This document shows, in pieces, positions 45,303-54,388 of a DNA stretch of 64,000 nt. Under the pieces are notes generated by a model that ran no database searches, had not been told where the DNA came from, and worked only from the letters and a program-made list of their open reading frames with translations. The stretch is from Streptococcus equi subsp. equi (GTDB taxonomy: Bacteria > Bacillota > Bacilli > Lactobacillales > Streptococcaceae): assembly GCA_900637675.1 (NCBI GenBank), contig LR134389.1, positions 1,364,001 to 1,428,000 of the forward strand. Reading direction: 5' to 3'. The position numbers were made by a program, and so were the translations under genes. The first letter of the stretch is position 1, and each line of letters starts with the position of its first letter.

Positions 45303-46964
45303 TTAACGGACCTCCATAACAACCGGAAGAATAGCTGGCCGACGCTTGGTCTGCTCAAATAAAAACCTTGAGAGCTCCTCTCTAACAGAGCCTTTCAATT
45401 CACTCCAATCAAAATGATCCCCTTGCAGATAATTGCCAACTGTTGTGTTGACCAATTCAGCACTTTCTCGTAAAATATCTCTGCTCTTTTTCACATAGAC
45501 AAATCCGCGAGTGTTGACCTTAGCCTTAGAGATAATACGTTTTTCCTTTTTAGATACTGTGATCGCAACAATAAAAATACCGTCCTCTGATAAGACCTTA
45601 CGGTCTCTCAAAACAATATTGCCAACATCACCAATGGCATTTCCATCAATCATCACATCACTAGCAGGAACCGCACCCTCGTGTAAGAAGCCATCCTCAT
45701 CAAGCACCATGATGTCACCACGCTTCATAATATGAATATTTTCAGGTAGTATACCAGCCTCCTCAGCTAAATGAGCATGAGCAGCTAGATCGCGGTATTC
45801 ACCTTGAATCGGGAACAGGTATTTTGGTTTGACGAGATTAATCATCAGCTGCAGGTCACGCGCATTGGCATGTCCAGAAACACGTAAATGCTGCGTGATG
45901 AGCTTAACAGAGCCACCTGCTTTATAGATAAGGTTTTCAACACGAGCAACCATTGCTTCCTTGGCAGCGCTTGGCGTTGTGACAATGTAAACCAGATCTC
46001 CGTCCTTGATTTGCACGTGGCGATGACGCCCTATTGCCATTTTCTGTAGGCTATTAATCGGCTCACCCATACGTCCAGCCTCCAGAACAATCAATTCGTG
46101 ATCCTCAAACTTAGACATATCCTTTGGCTTGATTAATAGCTTTTCATCAGCAATCACTAGCTTTTTAAGACGAAGTGCTGTTCTGACAATATTTTCAGCG
46201 TCAGTACCTGTCAGTACCACTCGCCTGCTATAGGCTGCTGCAGAATCAAAGACCTGCTGGATACGAACAAGATTTGAAGCGACAGCTGCAATAATAATCC
46301 GCCCGTCGGCATGAGCAATCACCTTATCCATCTCCTCGCCAACCTCAGCTTCGCTGGCAGTCTGCTCATTGCTTGTGGCATTGGCCGAGTCAGCTAATAG
46401 GGCTAACACCCCTTCTTTTCCAATGTCTGCCAAGCGAGCTAGGTCTGTCTGATAGCCCTCACGCGAAGCCTGGTCAAACTTGAAATCACCTGTATAGACA
46501 ATATTCCCCTTATCGGTTCCAATAACCACGCCTAAACTTTCAGGAATAGAATGTGTTGTCTTAAAGAAGGAAACCAAGCCATCTTTAAATTCAATTTCTG
46601 TGTCACTGTCGACCACATGGAAATTCTTAAATCTCTTGGTGCTATTATTGGCCTTGACAAACAATTTTGCTAGCTCGATGGTCAATTCTGAACCAAATAC
46701 TGGCACTGGAACCTCCGCCAACAGGTAAGGCAAAGCTCCGATAGCATCAGCATGCCCATGACTTAAAAAGACTCCCTGAACCTTGTCCTTGTTTTCAATT
46801 ACATAATCAAGACTTGGAATTACCAAATCTACACCTAGCTGTTCTGTTTCAGGGTATTTCAAGCCAGCATCCAAAATGAACATGGAATCGTTAATCTCTA
46901 CTAGATAGAAGTTTTTCCCGTACTCACGTACGCCTCCTAATGCAATAATGTTTATATCAGTCAT
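45303..46964 (-). CDS. rnjB: Ribonuclease J2
   Basis: A 553-residue metallo-beta-lactamase/beta-CASP protein of RNA decay. The zinc motif, HGHEDHIGG in active RNase J1, reads SHGHADAIGALP here (near residue 73). This altered form is the mark of the J2 paralogue, which has weak activity and works as partner of J1. The beta-CASP domain and the C-terminal tail (ILPVVMEVR) are complete. Confidence 0.9.
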   Translation of the reverse strand: MTDINIIALGGVREYGKNFYLVEINDSMFILDAGLKYPETEQLGVDLVIPSLDYVIENKDKVQGVFLSHGHADAIGALPYLLAEVPVPVFGSELTIELAKLFVKANNSTKRFKNFHVVDSDTEIEFKDGLVSFFKTTHSIPESLGVVIGTDKGNIVYTGDFKFDQASREGYQTDLARLADIGKEGVLALLADSANATSNEQTASEAEVGEEMDKVIAHADGRIIIAAVASNLVRIQQVFDSAAAYSRRVVLTGTDAENIVRTALRLKKLVIADEKLLIKPKDMSKFEDHELIVLEAGRMGEPINSLQKMAIGRHRHVQIKDGDLVYIVTTPSAAKEAMVARVENLIYKAGGSVKLITQHLRVSGHANARDLQLMINLVKPKYLFPIQGEYRDLAAHAHLAEEAGILPENIHIMKRGDIMVLDEDGFLHEGAVPASDVMIDGNAIGDVGNIVLRDRKVLSEDGIFIVAITVSKKEKRIISKAKVNTRGFVYVKKSRDILRESAELVNTTVGNYLQGDHFDWSELKGSVREELSRFLFEQTKRRPAILPVVMEVR

Positions 46965-47121
46965 GATACTCCTTTTTTTATATTAGTTATTACAAACGGT
47001 CCTTACTGGGTAAGTCGAATTACTGTCTTGCAGCTAAGCTGCACTCTTTTACAGTATATCATATTTTAGGGCTTATTACCTCAAATTGCCTTGAGACTTT
47101 CTCAATCTTTTCAATAGATTA

Positions 47122-47163
47122 TCAAAAAAGCCAAGGGAAGGCTTTCATTCCAATGGCTTTTAG
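47122..47163 (-). terminator. Terminator after the trp-type ABC transporter operon
   Basis: AAAAGCCA (47161-47154) pairs with TGGCTTTT (47133-47126) on the minus strand, followed by TTGAT. It lies immediately after the ATPase gene. Confidence 0.7.
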
Positions 47164-47173
47164 AGTATTTATT

Positions 47174-47932
47174 TTAGTCAAAAAGCTGGTAATAATCAGC
47201 AATGGTCATTTGAGATTTTCTCTTCTGATCAAGGTCTTGAATGATTTTACCATTTTTCATCACAATCAGGCGATTACCATAGTTAAGAGCGTCCTCCATG
47301 TGATGCGTTATCATTAAGGCTGTCAAGCGATCCTTAGCTACAAAATCATCAGTCAAGGCCATTAAGGCTTGGCTGGTCTTAGGGTCTAGCGCTGCAGTAT
47401 GCTCATCTAATAGTAAAAGCTCTGGTCTTTTTAGGGTTGCCATGAGTAAGCTAAGGGCCTGTCTTTGACCGCCTGATAAGAGACCAGTCGGAGTCTCCAG
47501 ATGATTTTCCAAGCCATTTCCAACTCGCTTGACCAAGTCAGCAAAGTCTGCCATATAATGGCTAATCCTGCGTGATGACAAGCCTCGCCTTTCCCCTCTT
47601 TGCCTTGCAATCAAAAGGTTTTCAGCTACTGTCATTCGAGGTGCTGTTCCCATTTTAGGATCCTGAAAAACACGTGATAGGTAGCTAGCTCTTTTTTCTG
47701 CTGGCAGGTGCGTCACATCATGCCCTAAAAGCTTAATTTGACCCTTGCTTAACAATAGCGTCCCAGCAATCACATTAAAAAGGGTTGATTTACCAGCGCC
47801 ATTCCCACCAAGAATCGTTAAAAAATCATGCTCATAAATGGTCAAGGAAACATCATCTAAAATAGCCTTAGTCTCATCAAAGCCATTATTGACTTCGACA
47901 GTAGCGTGAATTAATTCAATAATTTTTCTCAT
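47174..47932 (-). CDS. trpZ: ABC transporter ATP-binding protein (TrpZ-type)
   Basis: A 252-residue ATPase. Walker A is GGNGAGKST (near residue 42), the Q-loop lies in RVFQDPKMGTAP, the signature is LLSGGQRQALSL, Walker B LLLLDEHTAALD, and the H-loop MITHH. Its start overlaps the permease stop by 4 bases. The last gene of the binding protein-permease-ATPase operon, it energises uptake of an aromatic amino acid or related compound. The trp symbol is inferred from family and from the Trp leader upstream. Confidence 0.8.
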   Translation of the reverse strand: MRKIIELIHATVEVNNGFDETKAILDDVSLTIYEHDFLTILGGNGAGKSTLFNVIAGTLLLSKGQIKLLGHDVTHLPAEKRASYLSRVFQDPKMGTAPRMTVAENLLIARQRGERRGLSSRRISHYMADFADLVKRVGNGLENHLETPTGLLSGGQRQALSLLMATLKRPELLLLDEHTAALDPKTSQALMALTDDFVAKDRLTALMITHHMEDALNYGNRLIVMKNGKIIQDLDQKRKSQMTIADYYQLFD

Positions 47933-48798
47933 CGTGATAAGCTAGCCTCCTTAATAATTGCTTTTTTTAGCACAGGCACCATCAGGCAAAGTGCTAATAT
48001 AATGGCACTAAATAGCTTAAGATAATTTGTATTAAAGCCAAGAGCAATAACTACTGAGATTAAAAATTGATACAGGATAGAACCAACCACAATGGCTATC
48101 AAGCGCTCAAGCAGGGTTAGGCCTGTAGAATATAAAACCTCACCAACAATAATACTCGCAAGGCCAATTACAATCACACCAATCCCCTTTGAAACATCAG
48201 CATAGCCATCTTGCTGACTAACCAAGGCACCAGATAAGGCTATCAAGGCATTAGAGATCGCTAAGCCCATAAGCTCCATACGATCAGTATGAATCCCAAA
48301 GCTCTTAGCCATATCCCGATTATCTCCTGTGGCAATATAAGCCTGACCAATATTGGTGTAAAGAAAATACATTAACAAAAAAATCACCAATGTAGCTACA
48401 ACCAAACCAGCTACCAACACATTGGTGTCAGCTGCAAAGGGAAGGTAGTCCTGAATGCGCTTGATATCATGCAAGCCCAAATTGGCCCTGCCCATAACCA
48501 TAAGCATAATGGAATGGCAGGAGGTCATGACTAGTATGCCGGCAAGAAGTGTTGGTATCTTTCCTTTTGTGTATAACAGGCCTGTGGCGAAGCCTGCCAA
48601 GGCACCCGCCAGCATAGCAGCCAGAGTAGCCAGGATAGGATTTAAACCGAGATTGAGCAGAGTTACTGCTACAGCACCTCCTAAAGGAAAGGACCCTTCT
48701 GTTGTCATATCTGGGAAATTCAATATTCTAAAGGTCAGGTAAATCCCCAAGCCAAGAATTCCCCATAACAAGCCTTGTGATACAGATGAAATAATCAT
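47929..48798 (-). CDS. trpY: ABC transporter permease (TrpY-type)
   Basis: A 289-residue membrane protein of the branched-chain permease superfamily with about eight hydrophobic segments. The N-terminal GLLWGILGLGIYLTFRILN, with the TTEGSFPLGGAV segment, is typical of the TrpY-type permeases linked to ABC_sub_bind proteins. It lies between the binding protein (13 bases) and the ATPase (overlap). Confidence 0.8.
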   Translation of the reverse strand: MIISSVSQGLLWGILGLGIYLTFRILNFPDMTTEGSFPLGGAVAVTLLNLGLNPILATLAAMLAGALAGFATGLLYTKGKIPTLLAGILVMTSCHSIMLMVMGRANLGLHDIKRIQDYLPFAADTNVLVAGLVVATLVIFLLMYFLYTNIGQAYIATGDNRDMAKSFGIHTDRMELMGLAISNALIALSGALVSQQDGYADVSKGIGVIVIGLASIIVGEVLYSTGLTLLERLIAIVVGSILYQFLISVVIALGFNTNYLKLFSAIILALCLMVPVLKKAIIKEASLSR

Positions 48799-48811
48799 AT
48801 GAACTCCTTTT

Positions 48812-49807
48812 CTATTGCTTACCTGTAAGGTCAGAACGCTTCAGCAGGTCTTTTGAGATCATAAGACCTAAATCCCTTGCTGCCTTTAGATTTAAAAATG
48901 GCTTACCGTCATCAACTACCTCGACAGGAACCTCTGATACCTCTTTTCCAGCCATAAGCTGCAGCACCTGCCTAGCTGTCTCAACCCCTAATTGGTATTG
49001 ACTTTGTGAAATAGAAGCAAGACTCCCTTGCTCAACCATTGTATCAACACTTGAGTAGACCGGAAGCTGTGCTGCATTTGAGGCAACAATCACCGCTGAA
49101 AAAGCACTGGCAATAGTATTATCCTGTGGGATAAAAACAGCATCTACCTTCTCAGTCATCACAGACATGGTCGTGGTAACCTCATTTGTTGAGGGGACAG
49201 CGTAAGCTAGAACCTCCAAGCCTTGCTTTTCTGCAAGAGCTGTAAAGTCCTTGACCTGTGATATTGAATTGTCCTCACTGCTTGCATAAAGGACACCGAC
49301 CCTTTTGACCTGAGGGGTCATCTCCTTGATCAGATCAACCGTCTGTCGAACAGGAACCTTATTTGATAAGCCAGTAACATTTGCCTCAGGCCTGTCTAAG
49401 TGCTTGACTAATTTAGCACCAACTGGATCAGAAATAGCTGACATCACAACCGGGATAGTCTTGGTTGCTGCTGCTAATCCTTGAGCTGCAGGCGTTGCGA
49501 TGCCAACAACAATATCGTTTGTTTTGACCAGCTGCTTGCTCATGGTCTGAATCTTACTTTGATCTCCTTCTGCATTCATAAGGGTAATGCTGACCTTTTG
49601 CTCTGGCTGATGATGCTTCTTTAGCTCGTCTTTAATGCCCTGTGCAATCTGGTCAAGCGCCTCATGAGTAACCAGCTGCAATATACCAACCTTAACCACA
49701 CGCTTGCTGGCTAACTGTGGCTGTTTTTTGCCCTCTTTTAGCACTAGCGAAGCAGCAACCATTAAAAAGAGTGCAATGACTGTTACGATAAGACCTTTAT
49801 GTTTCAT
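48812..49807 (-). CDS. trpX: ABC transporter substrate-binding protein (TrpX-type)
   Basis: A 331-residue extracellular binding protein of the ABC_sub_bind family. One N-terminal hydrophobic segment (GLIVTVIALFLMVAASLVL) has no lipobox Cys, so it is anchored by this segment or secreted. The VKVGILQLVTHEALDQIAQG start and VGIATPAAQGLA are typical of tryptophan/tyrosine-type members. GAGG precedes the ATG. The leader upstream contains a Trp-coding peptide and an attenuator, which supports tryptophan as substrate. Confidence 0.82.
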   Translation of the reverse strand: MKHKGLIVTVIALFLMVAASLVLKEGKKQPQLASKRVVKVGILQLVTHEALDQIAQGIKDELKKHHQPEQKVSITLMNAEGDQSKIQTMSKQLVKTNDIVVGIATPAAQGLAAATKTIPVVMSAISDPVGAKLVKHLDRPEANVTGLSNKVPVRQTVDLIKEMTPQVKRVGVLYASSEDNSISQVKDFTALAEKQGLEVLAYAVPSTNEVTTTMSVMTEKVDAVFIPQDNTIASAFSAVIVASNAAQLPVYSSVDTMVEQGSLASISQSQYQLGVETARQVLQLMAGKEVSEVPVEVVDDGKPFLNLKAARDLGLMISKDLLKRSDLTGKQ

Positions 49808-49865
49808 GTTCTACCTCTTAATTTCCATTCTTACTCCGTTGCTAACATTTAGAGTACTCACAAAA

Positions 49866-49994
49866 AGAAAAAACGCTTAGTAATCAGCTACTAGGCGCTT
49901 TTTTTGAAATCCAATGTCAGCGCATAGATACCTTTTTAGAAGTACTCTAAAAGTCGTATCTATGCTAACCCATAAACACAACTTTATCTATGCC
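49866..49994 (-). promoter_or_regulatory. Candidate transcription attenuator of the trpXYZ operon
   Basis: Minus-strand order: segment 1 GGCATAGATA (49994-49985, end of the leader peptide reading frame); segment 2 GCATAGATAC (49965-49956); segment 3 GTATCTATGC (49931-49922); then a terminator (49906-49866) with stem GCGCCTAGTA...TACTAAGCG and T6. Segment 3 can pair with segment 2 (10 bp) or with segment 1 (9 bp), but not both. The GCGCT after segment 3 is complementary to the 5' arm of the terminator. TTTAGAGTACT inside the hairpin is complementary to AGTACTCTAAA after the terminator (49856-49846). No T-box signature is present. Confidence 0.65.
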
Positions 49995-50031
49995 AGCTTT
50001 GCCAATTTATCATATGCTGTGTTTGCTTCAT
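49984..50031 (-). CDS. Trp-containing leader peptide (15 residues)
   Basis: ATG at 50031 to TAA at 49986-49984 reads MKQTQHMINWQSWHR. Two Trp codons stand at positions 10 and 13, close to the stop, as in classical trp leader peptides. AAAGGA lies about 9 bases upstream of the ATG. The promoter is 28 bases further upstream, and a terminator lies between it and trpX. AAACACA inside the reading frame is complementary to TGTGTTT just after the stop, placing the Trp codons in a hairpin loop. Confidence 0.6.
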   Translation of the reverse strand: MKQTQHMINWQSWHR

Positions 50032-50058
50032 CTTGGATTTCCTTTCTTGTTTTTTTAC

Positions 50059-50086
50059 ATTATAACCTAAAAGCTCAAAAATACAA
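50059..50086 (-). promoter_or_regulatory. Promoter of the trpXYZ leader
   Basis: On the minus strand TTGTAT (50086-50081), a 16-base spacer and TATAAT (50064-50059). It drives a leader of about 245 bases before trpX. Confidence 0.7.
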
Positions 50087-50118
50087 GAGCATTTGAACAT
50101 ATTTTTCCATTATTTTTT

Positions 50119-50128
50119 GTGGTATAAT
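50119..50128 (+). promoter_or_regulatory. fbpA promoter (extended -10)
   Basis: GTGGTATAAT: TGG directly before TATAAT (50123-50128) gives an extended -10; no convincing -35 is present. It is 30 bases upstream of the fbpA ATG. Confidence 0.6.
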
Positions 50129-50158
50129 GAAAGAATTAGAACTCAGGAGGGAGAAACC

Positions 50159-51829
50159 ATGTCATTTGACGGCTTTTTCTTACATCATTTAACTCAAGAG
50201 CTCAACCATAGTATTGTTAATGGGCGCATTCAAAAAGTCAATCAACCCTTTGATAATGAGTTGGTTCTGACTATCCGTAACCATCGCCAAACTTACAAGC
50301 TCTTGCTCTCAGCTCATCCGGTTTTTGGACGCATTCAACTGACCCAAACAGACTTTCAAAATCCTCAATTTCCCAATACCTTTACCATGATCATGCGCAA
50401 ATACCTTCAAGGAGCTATCATTGAAGGCTTTGAGCAGATTGATAATGACCGCATCATCGAAATGACCGTCTCTAACAAAAATGAGATTGGCGATGCCATA
50501 AAGACGACATTGATCATCGAAATTATGGGCAAGCACAGCAATATTATTCTGGTTGACCGTCATGAAAACAAAATTATCGAGTCTATCAAGCACGTCGGCT
50601 TTTCCCAAAATTCCTACCGGACTATTTTACCAGGATCAGCCTATATCGAGCCTCCGAAAACAACTGCTGTCAATCCTTTTACGATCTCAGATATCGCTTT
50701 ATTTGAAGTCCTGCAAACACAGGAGTTATCTGCTAAAAATCTTCAAAAGCATTTCCAAGGGCTTGGCCGAGATACCGCACAAGAGCTATCCAGTCTCCTG
50801 ACAACTGATAAGCTAAAACGGTTTAGAGACTTTTTTCAAAGACCTAGTCAGCCAAGTCTAACTCAGACCTCCTTTGCTCCAGTTGCCTTCTCAAACACAC
50901 TGAAGACCTTCCAGAATCTATCTCAGCTGCTAGATTATTATTATCATGACAAGGCTGAGAGAGATCGTATCAACCAGCAGGCCAGTGACCTGATCCACCG
51001 CGTTCAAAACGAATTGGAAAAAAATCGCAGCAAACTGATTAAGCAAGAGGCTGAGCTGCTAGCCACTGAAAATGCGGAGGACTTTCGCCAAAAGGGTGAG
51101 CTCTTAACAACCTATCTGAGCCTGGTGCCAAATGACCAGGATTCAGTTGAGCTTGATAACTACTATACCGGCCAAAAAATAACCATTGCACTTGATAAGG
51201 CGTTGACTCCCAATCAAAATGCCCAACGCTATTTTAAAAAATATCAAAAATTAAAAGAAGCTGTCAAGCACCTCTCAGGTCTCATCGCTGACACGCAACA
51301 AACCATCGCTTATTTTGAAAGCGTTGATTACAATCTATCTCAGGCAACGATTGATGAAATTGAGGACATTCGAGAAGAGCTTATTCAGGCTGGCTTTGTG
51401 AAAAGCCGTAAGCATAACAAGCACCACAAACGTAAAAAGCCAGAGCAATACCTGGCTTCAGATGGCAAAACAATTATTATGGTCGGACGTAACAATCTGC
51501 AAAATGAGGAATTAACCTTTAAAATGGCCAAAAAAGGCGAGCTCTGGTTTCATGCTAAGGATATTCCCGGCAGCCATGTGATCATTAAGGACAATCTAAG
51601 CCCAAGCGACGAGGTCAAAACTGATGCTGCTGAATTGGCGGCCTATTATTCTAAAGCAAGACTTTCCAATCTCGTTCAGGTGGACATGATTGAAGCCAAA
51701 AAGCTGCACAAGCCAAGTGGTGCAAAGCCTGGCTTTGTCACCTATACAGGACAAAAGACACTAAGAGTGACACCTATAGAAAGCAAGATTCAAGCCATGA
51801 AGTGCTCCCCTTCAGCCTCTTCCTCATAG
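50159..51829 (+). CDS. fbpA: Fibronectin-binding / RQC protein FbpA (RqcH family, PavA/Fbp54)
   Basis: A 556-residue NFACT-family protein, known in streptococci as Fbp54/PavA (fibronectin-binding, without signal peptide) and as RqcH, which adds Ala tails to stalled nascent chains. The N-terminal NFACT-N domain begins SFDGFFLHHLTQEL, helix-hairpin-helix and coiled-coil parts follow in the middle, and the NFACT-R domain near residue 440-540 has MVGRNNLQNEELTFK and GELWFHAKDIPGSHVI. The start at 50159 has AGGAGGGAG upstream. The last residues (CSPSASSS) differ from the usual ending and may reflect a variable tail. Confidence 0.92.
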   Translation: MSFDGFFLHHLTQELNHSIVNGRIQKVNQPFDNELVLTIRNHRQTYKLLLSAHPVFGRIQLTQTDFQNPQFPNTFTMIMRKYLQGAIIEGFEQIDNDRIIEMTVSNKNEIGDAIKTTLIIEIMGKHSNIILVDRHENKIIESIKHVGFSQNSYRTILPGSAYIEPPKTTAVNPFTISDIALFEVLQTQELSAKNLQKHFQGLGRDTAQELSSLLTTDKLKRFRDFFQRPSQPSLTQTSFAPVAFSNTLKTFQNLSQLLDYYYHDKAERDRINQQASDLIHRVQNELEKNRSKLIKQEAELLATENAEDFRQKGELLTTYLSLVPNDQDSVELDNYYTGQKITIALDKALTPNQNAQRYFKKYQKLKEAVKHLSGLIADTQQTIAYFESVDYNLSQATIDEIEDIREELIQAGFVKSRKHNKHHKRKKPEQYLASDGKTIIMVGRNNLQNEELTFKMAKKGELWFHAKDIPGSHVIIKDNLSPSDEVKTDAAELAAYYSKARLSNLVQVDMIEAKKLHKPSGAKPGFVTYTGQKTLRVTPIESKIQAMKCSPSASSS

Positions 51830-51845
51830 GACTACAGCAATAAAG

Positions 51846-51907
51846 ATAAAAAAGCTACAGCCTCACACTTGGAGATAGGTCCAGTCTTAAAGCTGCGGCT
51901 TTTTTAT
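51846..51907. terminator. Bidirectional terminator between fbpA and the TPR gene
   Basis: The arms AAAAAAGCTACAGC (51848-51861) and GCTGCGGCTTTTTT (51892-51905) pair with one mismatch, with A/T tails on both sides. Confidence 0.75.
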
Positions 51908-51916
51908 CATTACTTG

Positions 51917-53155
51917 TTAATCATCTCTCAAATCATCTAAGAAGCCTTGCATATGAATATCATCTGGAACCTGCTGCAAATACCTTTTTGCCTGCTTAAC
52001 TGCTTGATCAGTATAGCCGAATTCCCTTAATAAATAAGCATAATCCTGTAAAAAGTCAGGATTTTCTTTTAGGTCTCCTTCGATATCTTTATAGATAGTG
52101 AGGGCTTTTTCTTGCTGCTCCAGAGCCTGATAGGCCTTGGCAAGATTCCATTTAGTTAGCACATGATCAATCTCCTCATGCTCAAGAGCAATGACCTCCT
52201 CAAAACGCTCCATATCCAAGTACAGGCTAGATAAGCGCATGATGACCTCTTCGTCATCAACAGCTACTTCCTTGGCCCTGAGCAAATACCGCTCTGAGCC
52301 AGCTGGATCATGCAATTCAAAGGCAAGCTGTGAAGCAAGCAACAGCAGCTGGGGGTCAAAGGCATTTTTACGCAGACCCTGCTGAACTAGGCGTAAGGCC
52401 TCTTCTGTCCGATGCTCCTCACGCAAGCTCATGGCATAGGGGTACTCGTAGCCTAAAAAGTCTGCATTCATCGTTTCTAATTGCTTGAAATAGAGATTGG
52501 CCTTTTGGTAAGCAGCCTGATCATATAAAATCGTCGCCAGCTCAAACACTGTCTCATCGTCATACTCAATGGCAAGAGCCTTTTCAAGAAACTCTACAGC
52601 AGCTTCAAATTTCCCTAAATAAGCATAGGCACGCCCTATGCGCTGGTAGGTTGAGATACCTGTCAGCTCAAGAATGTGACGATTATCAAGCCTAGCATAT
52701 TGCTCAATAGCCTCGCTAAAGTGCTCCAGAGACATCTCGATTTCGGCTAAGCCAAAGATCACTATCGGCTCCTGACTCAATTCAGCTGCTTGAAGTAGCT
52801 TCTCACGCGCCACATCAGTTAGCCCCTCCAAATCATAAAGATCAGCCATGACGAGCAGAGCAGACAAATAATCAGCACTATCCTCTGGAATCCTATCAAG
52901 GTACATAAAGGCCTCTTCAATGACATTATCCTCAGCTGCAATCTGAGCAAGATTAATATTGACCTCCGGATAAGCCTCACAGACCTGCAAATAAATCGTC
53001 TTAGCATGCAGTAAAAAACCAATACTCTCTAGGTATTCTGCCAAAGCCAACAAGGTCTCAGCATCGTCCTCCTGCAAGGCTCTTTGAAAATAGCTTTCTG
53101 CCTGCTCTAAATCCTGTTGCTCTAGTGAGGCAATCATTTTTTCACTATTTAACAT
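51917..53155 (-). CDS. TPR-repeat protein
   Basis: A 412-residue soluble protein made of about ten tetratricopeptide repeats (for example LEQAESYFQRALQEDDAETLLALAEYLE and FEAAVEFLEKALAIEYDDETVFELATILY-type pairs). It is a protein-protein interaction scaffold conserved in streptococci; the partners are unknown. The ATG at 53155 overlaps the end of the PerM-type gene by 11 bases, with AGAGGG about 10 bases upstream. The open frame further upstream lies inside that gene. Confidence 0.8.
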   Translation of the reverse strand: MLNSEKMIASLEQQDLEQAESYFQRALQEDDAETLLALAEYLESIGFLLHAKTIYLQVCEAYPEVNINLAQIAAEDNVIEEAFMYLDRIPEDSADYLSALLVMADLYDLEGLTDVAREKLLQAAELSQEPIVIFGLAEIEMSLEHFSEAIEQYARLDNRHILELTGISTYQRIGRAYAYLGKFEAAVEFLEKALAIEYDDETVFELATILYDQAAYQKANLYFKQLETMNADFLGYEYPYAMSLREEHRTEEALRLVQQGLRKNAFDPQLLLLASQLAFELHDPAGSERYLLRAKEVAVDDEEVIMRLSSLYLDMERFEEVIALEHEEIDHVLTKWNLAKAYQALEQQEKALTIYKDIEGDLKENPDFLQDYAYLLREFGYTDQAVKQAKRYLQQVPDDIHMQGFLDDLRDD

Positions 53156-54326
53156 CTTCAGCGACCCTCTCAGCTTCTGTAGGCTCTTCCTCATACAGGC
53201 CTGTAATATCCTTGTACCAATCAAATAGCTCCTTCACAACAACCTTAACAGAAGCATAAACTGGAATGACAAGAAAGACACCCCAGACCCCAAACATTGA
53301 CCCTGCTGTCAATAATAAAAACATAATGGTAATCGGGTGAATGCTCAGCTTATTTCCAAGCACTAGCGGCGCGACAAAACGTCCTTCAATCGTTTGTTCA
53401 ATAACAAAAATAATCAACACCTTGATCAGCATCAAGGGTCCTTGCACCATTCCCATAATCACTACAGGAATCATGGCTAAAAAGCTCCCCAGATAAGGAA
53501 TCATATTAAGAAAGCCTGCAATAATACCAAAGGTAATAGAATAGTTCAAACCAACAAGGCTAAACATCACTGAAAACATGAGACCAACCACAATCGCAAC
53601 GGTCACCTGTCCCTGCACATAGCCAGATAATTGCTTGTTGATTTCTCCTAAGACACGTGCCATAGGCTGGCGCAGCTTAATCGGAAGCACATTGACCAAA
53701 CCATTTTTCATATGGCCACTGTCACGCAGAAAATAAAAGAGAATAAAAGGTGACATGATGATTGCAACAGTAATACGGGCAATAGCTCCAGCAAAATTTC
53801 CTGCCCAATCAATAGCATTTTTAGAGAAGCTTTGCGCATAATCTAGAGCCTTTTGGCTCATACTAGTCAGCATATCCTGCAGGTTGGACCTGTAGCTAAC
53901 CAGCCATTCGTTTTCAAGTAGCTTATTAGCCTCTAGATTGACCTTGGCAACATATTTGGGAAGGTCTTCGACAAAGCTCCTTAGCTGGTCTTGAATCATA
54001 GGGATAAAGCCAGAAATAGCCCAGAAAAATAGGAGAATTACTAAGCCAAAGACAATAAAAATAGAGGCTGTGCGATTTGGACCTAGCTTCTCAACCATAT
54101 CAACTAATGGCTTGGTCAAATAATACAGGATAGTTGAGATAACCAGCGGCAGCATGATAATGGCCAAAAATGACAAGATCGGTGTAAAGAGGAAGGATAT
54201 TTTTGTAAAGACAAAAATAGTCAGAAAAACCAGCAGCGTGATTAACAAAACCATCACCGCCTGATTATTTAAAAACCATTTGTAAAATAGACTATCATGA
54301 TGATTAGGCTTAGAATGCAATGACAT
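53145..54326 (-). CDS. AI-2E / PerM family membrane protein
   Basis: A 393-residue protein with about eight TM segments and a long amphipathic region between the second and third pairs (DQLRSFVEDLPKYVAKVN...). The motif PYLGSFLAMIPVVIMG near residue 273 and the EQTIEGRFVAPLVLGNKLSIHP segment near 310 are diagnostic. Substrates proposed for the family vary. It is translationally coupled to the TPR gene. Confidence 0.88.
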   Translation of the reverse strand: MSLHSKPNHHDSLFYKWFLNNQAVMVLLITLLVFLTIFVFTKISFLFTPILSFLAIIMLPLVISTILYYLTKPLVDMVEKLGPNRTASIFIVFGLVILLFFWAISGFIPMIQDQLRSFVEDLPKYVAKVNLEANKLLENEWLVSYRSNLQDMLTSMSQKALDYAQSFSKNAIDWAGNFAGAIARITVAIIMSPFILFYFLRDSGHMKNGLVNVLPIKLRQPMARVLGEINKQLSGYVQGQVTVAIVVGLMFSVMFSLVGLNYSITFGIIAGFLNMIPYLGSFLAMIPVVIMGMVQGPLMLIKVLIIFVIEQTIEGRFVAPLVLGNKLSIHPITIMFLLLTAGSMFGVWGVFLVIPVYASVKVVVKELFDWYKDITGLYEEEPTEAERVAEDVK

Positions 54327-54388
54327 TAATGGTATCGTCCTTTCTTAATTGTGGCATCATTCTGATGAGAGCTTTTAGGTTAGTTGAC

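Noticed and set aside
49808..50058. T-box riboswitch upstream of trpX
   Set aside because: The leader has a terminator, but no specifier-loop context and no T-box core (AGGGTGG-type) sequence is visible; the leader peptide explanation fits better.
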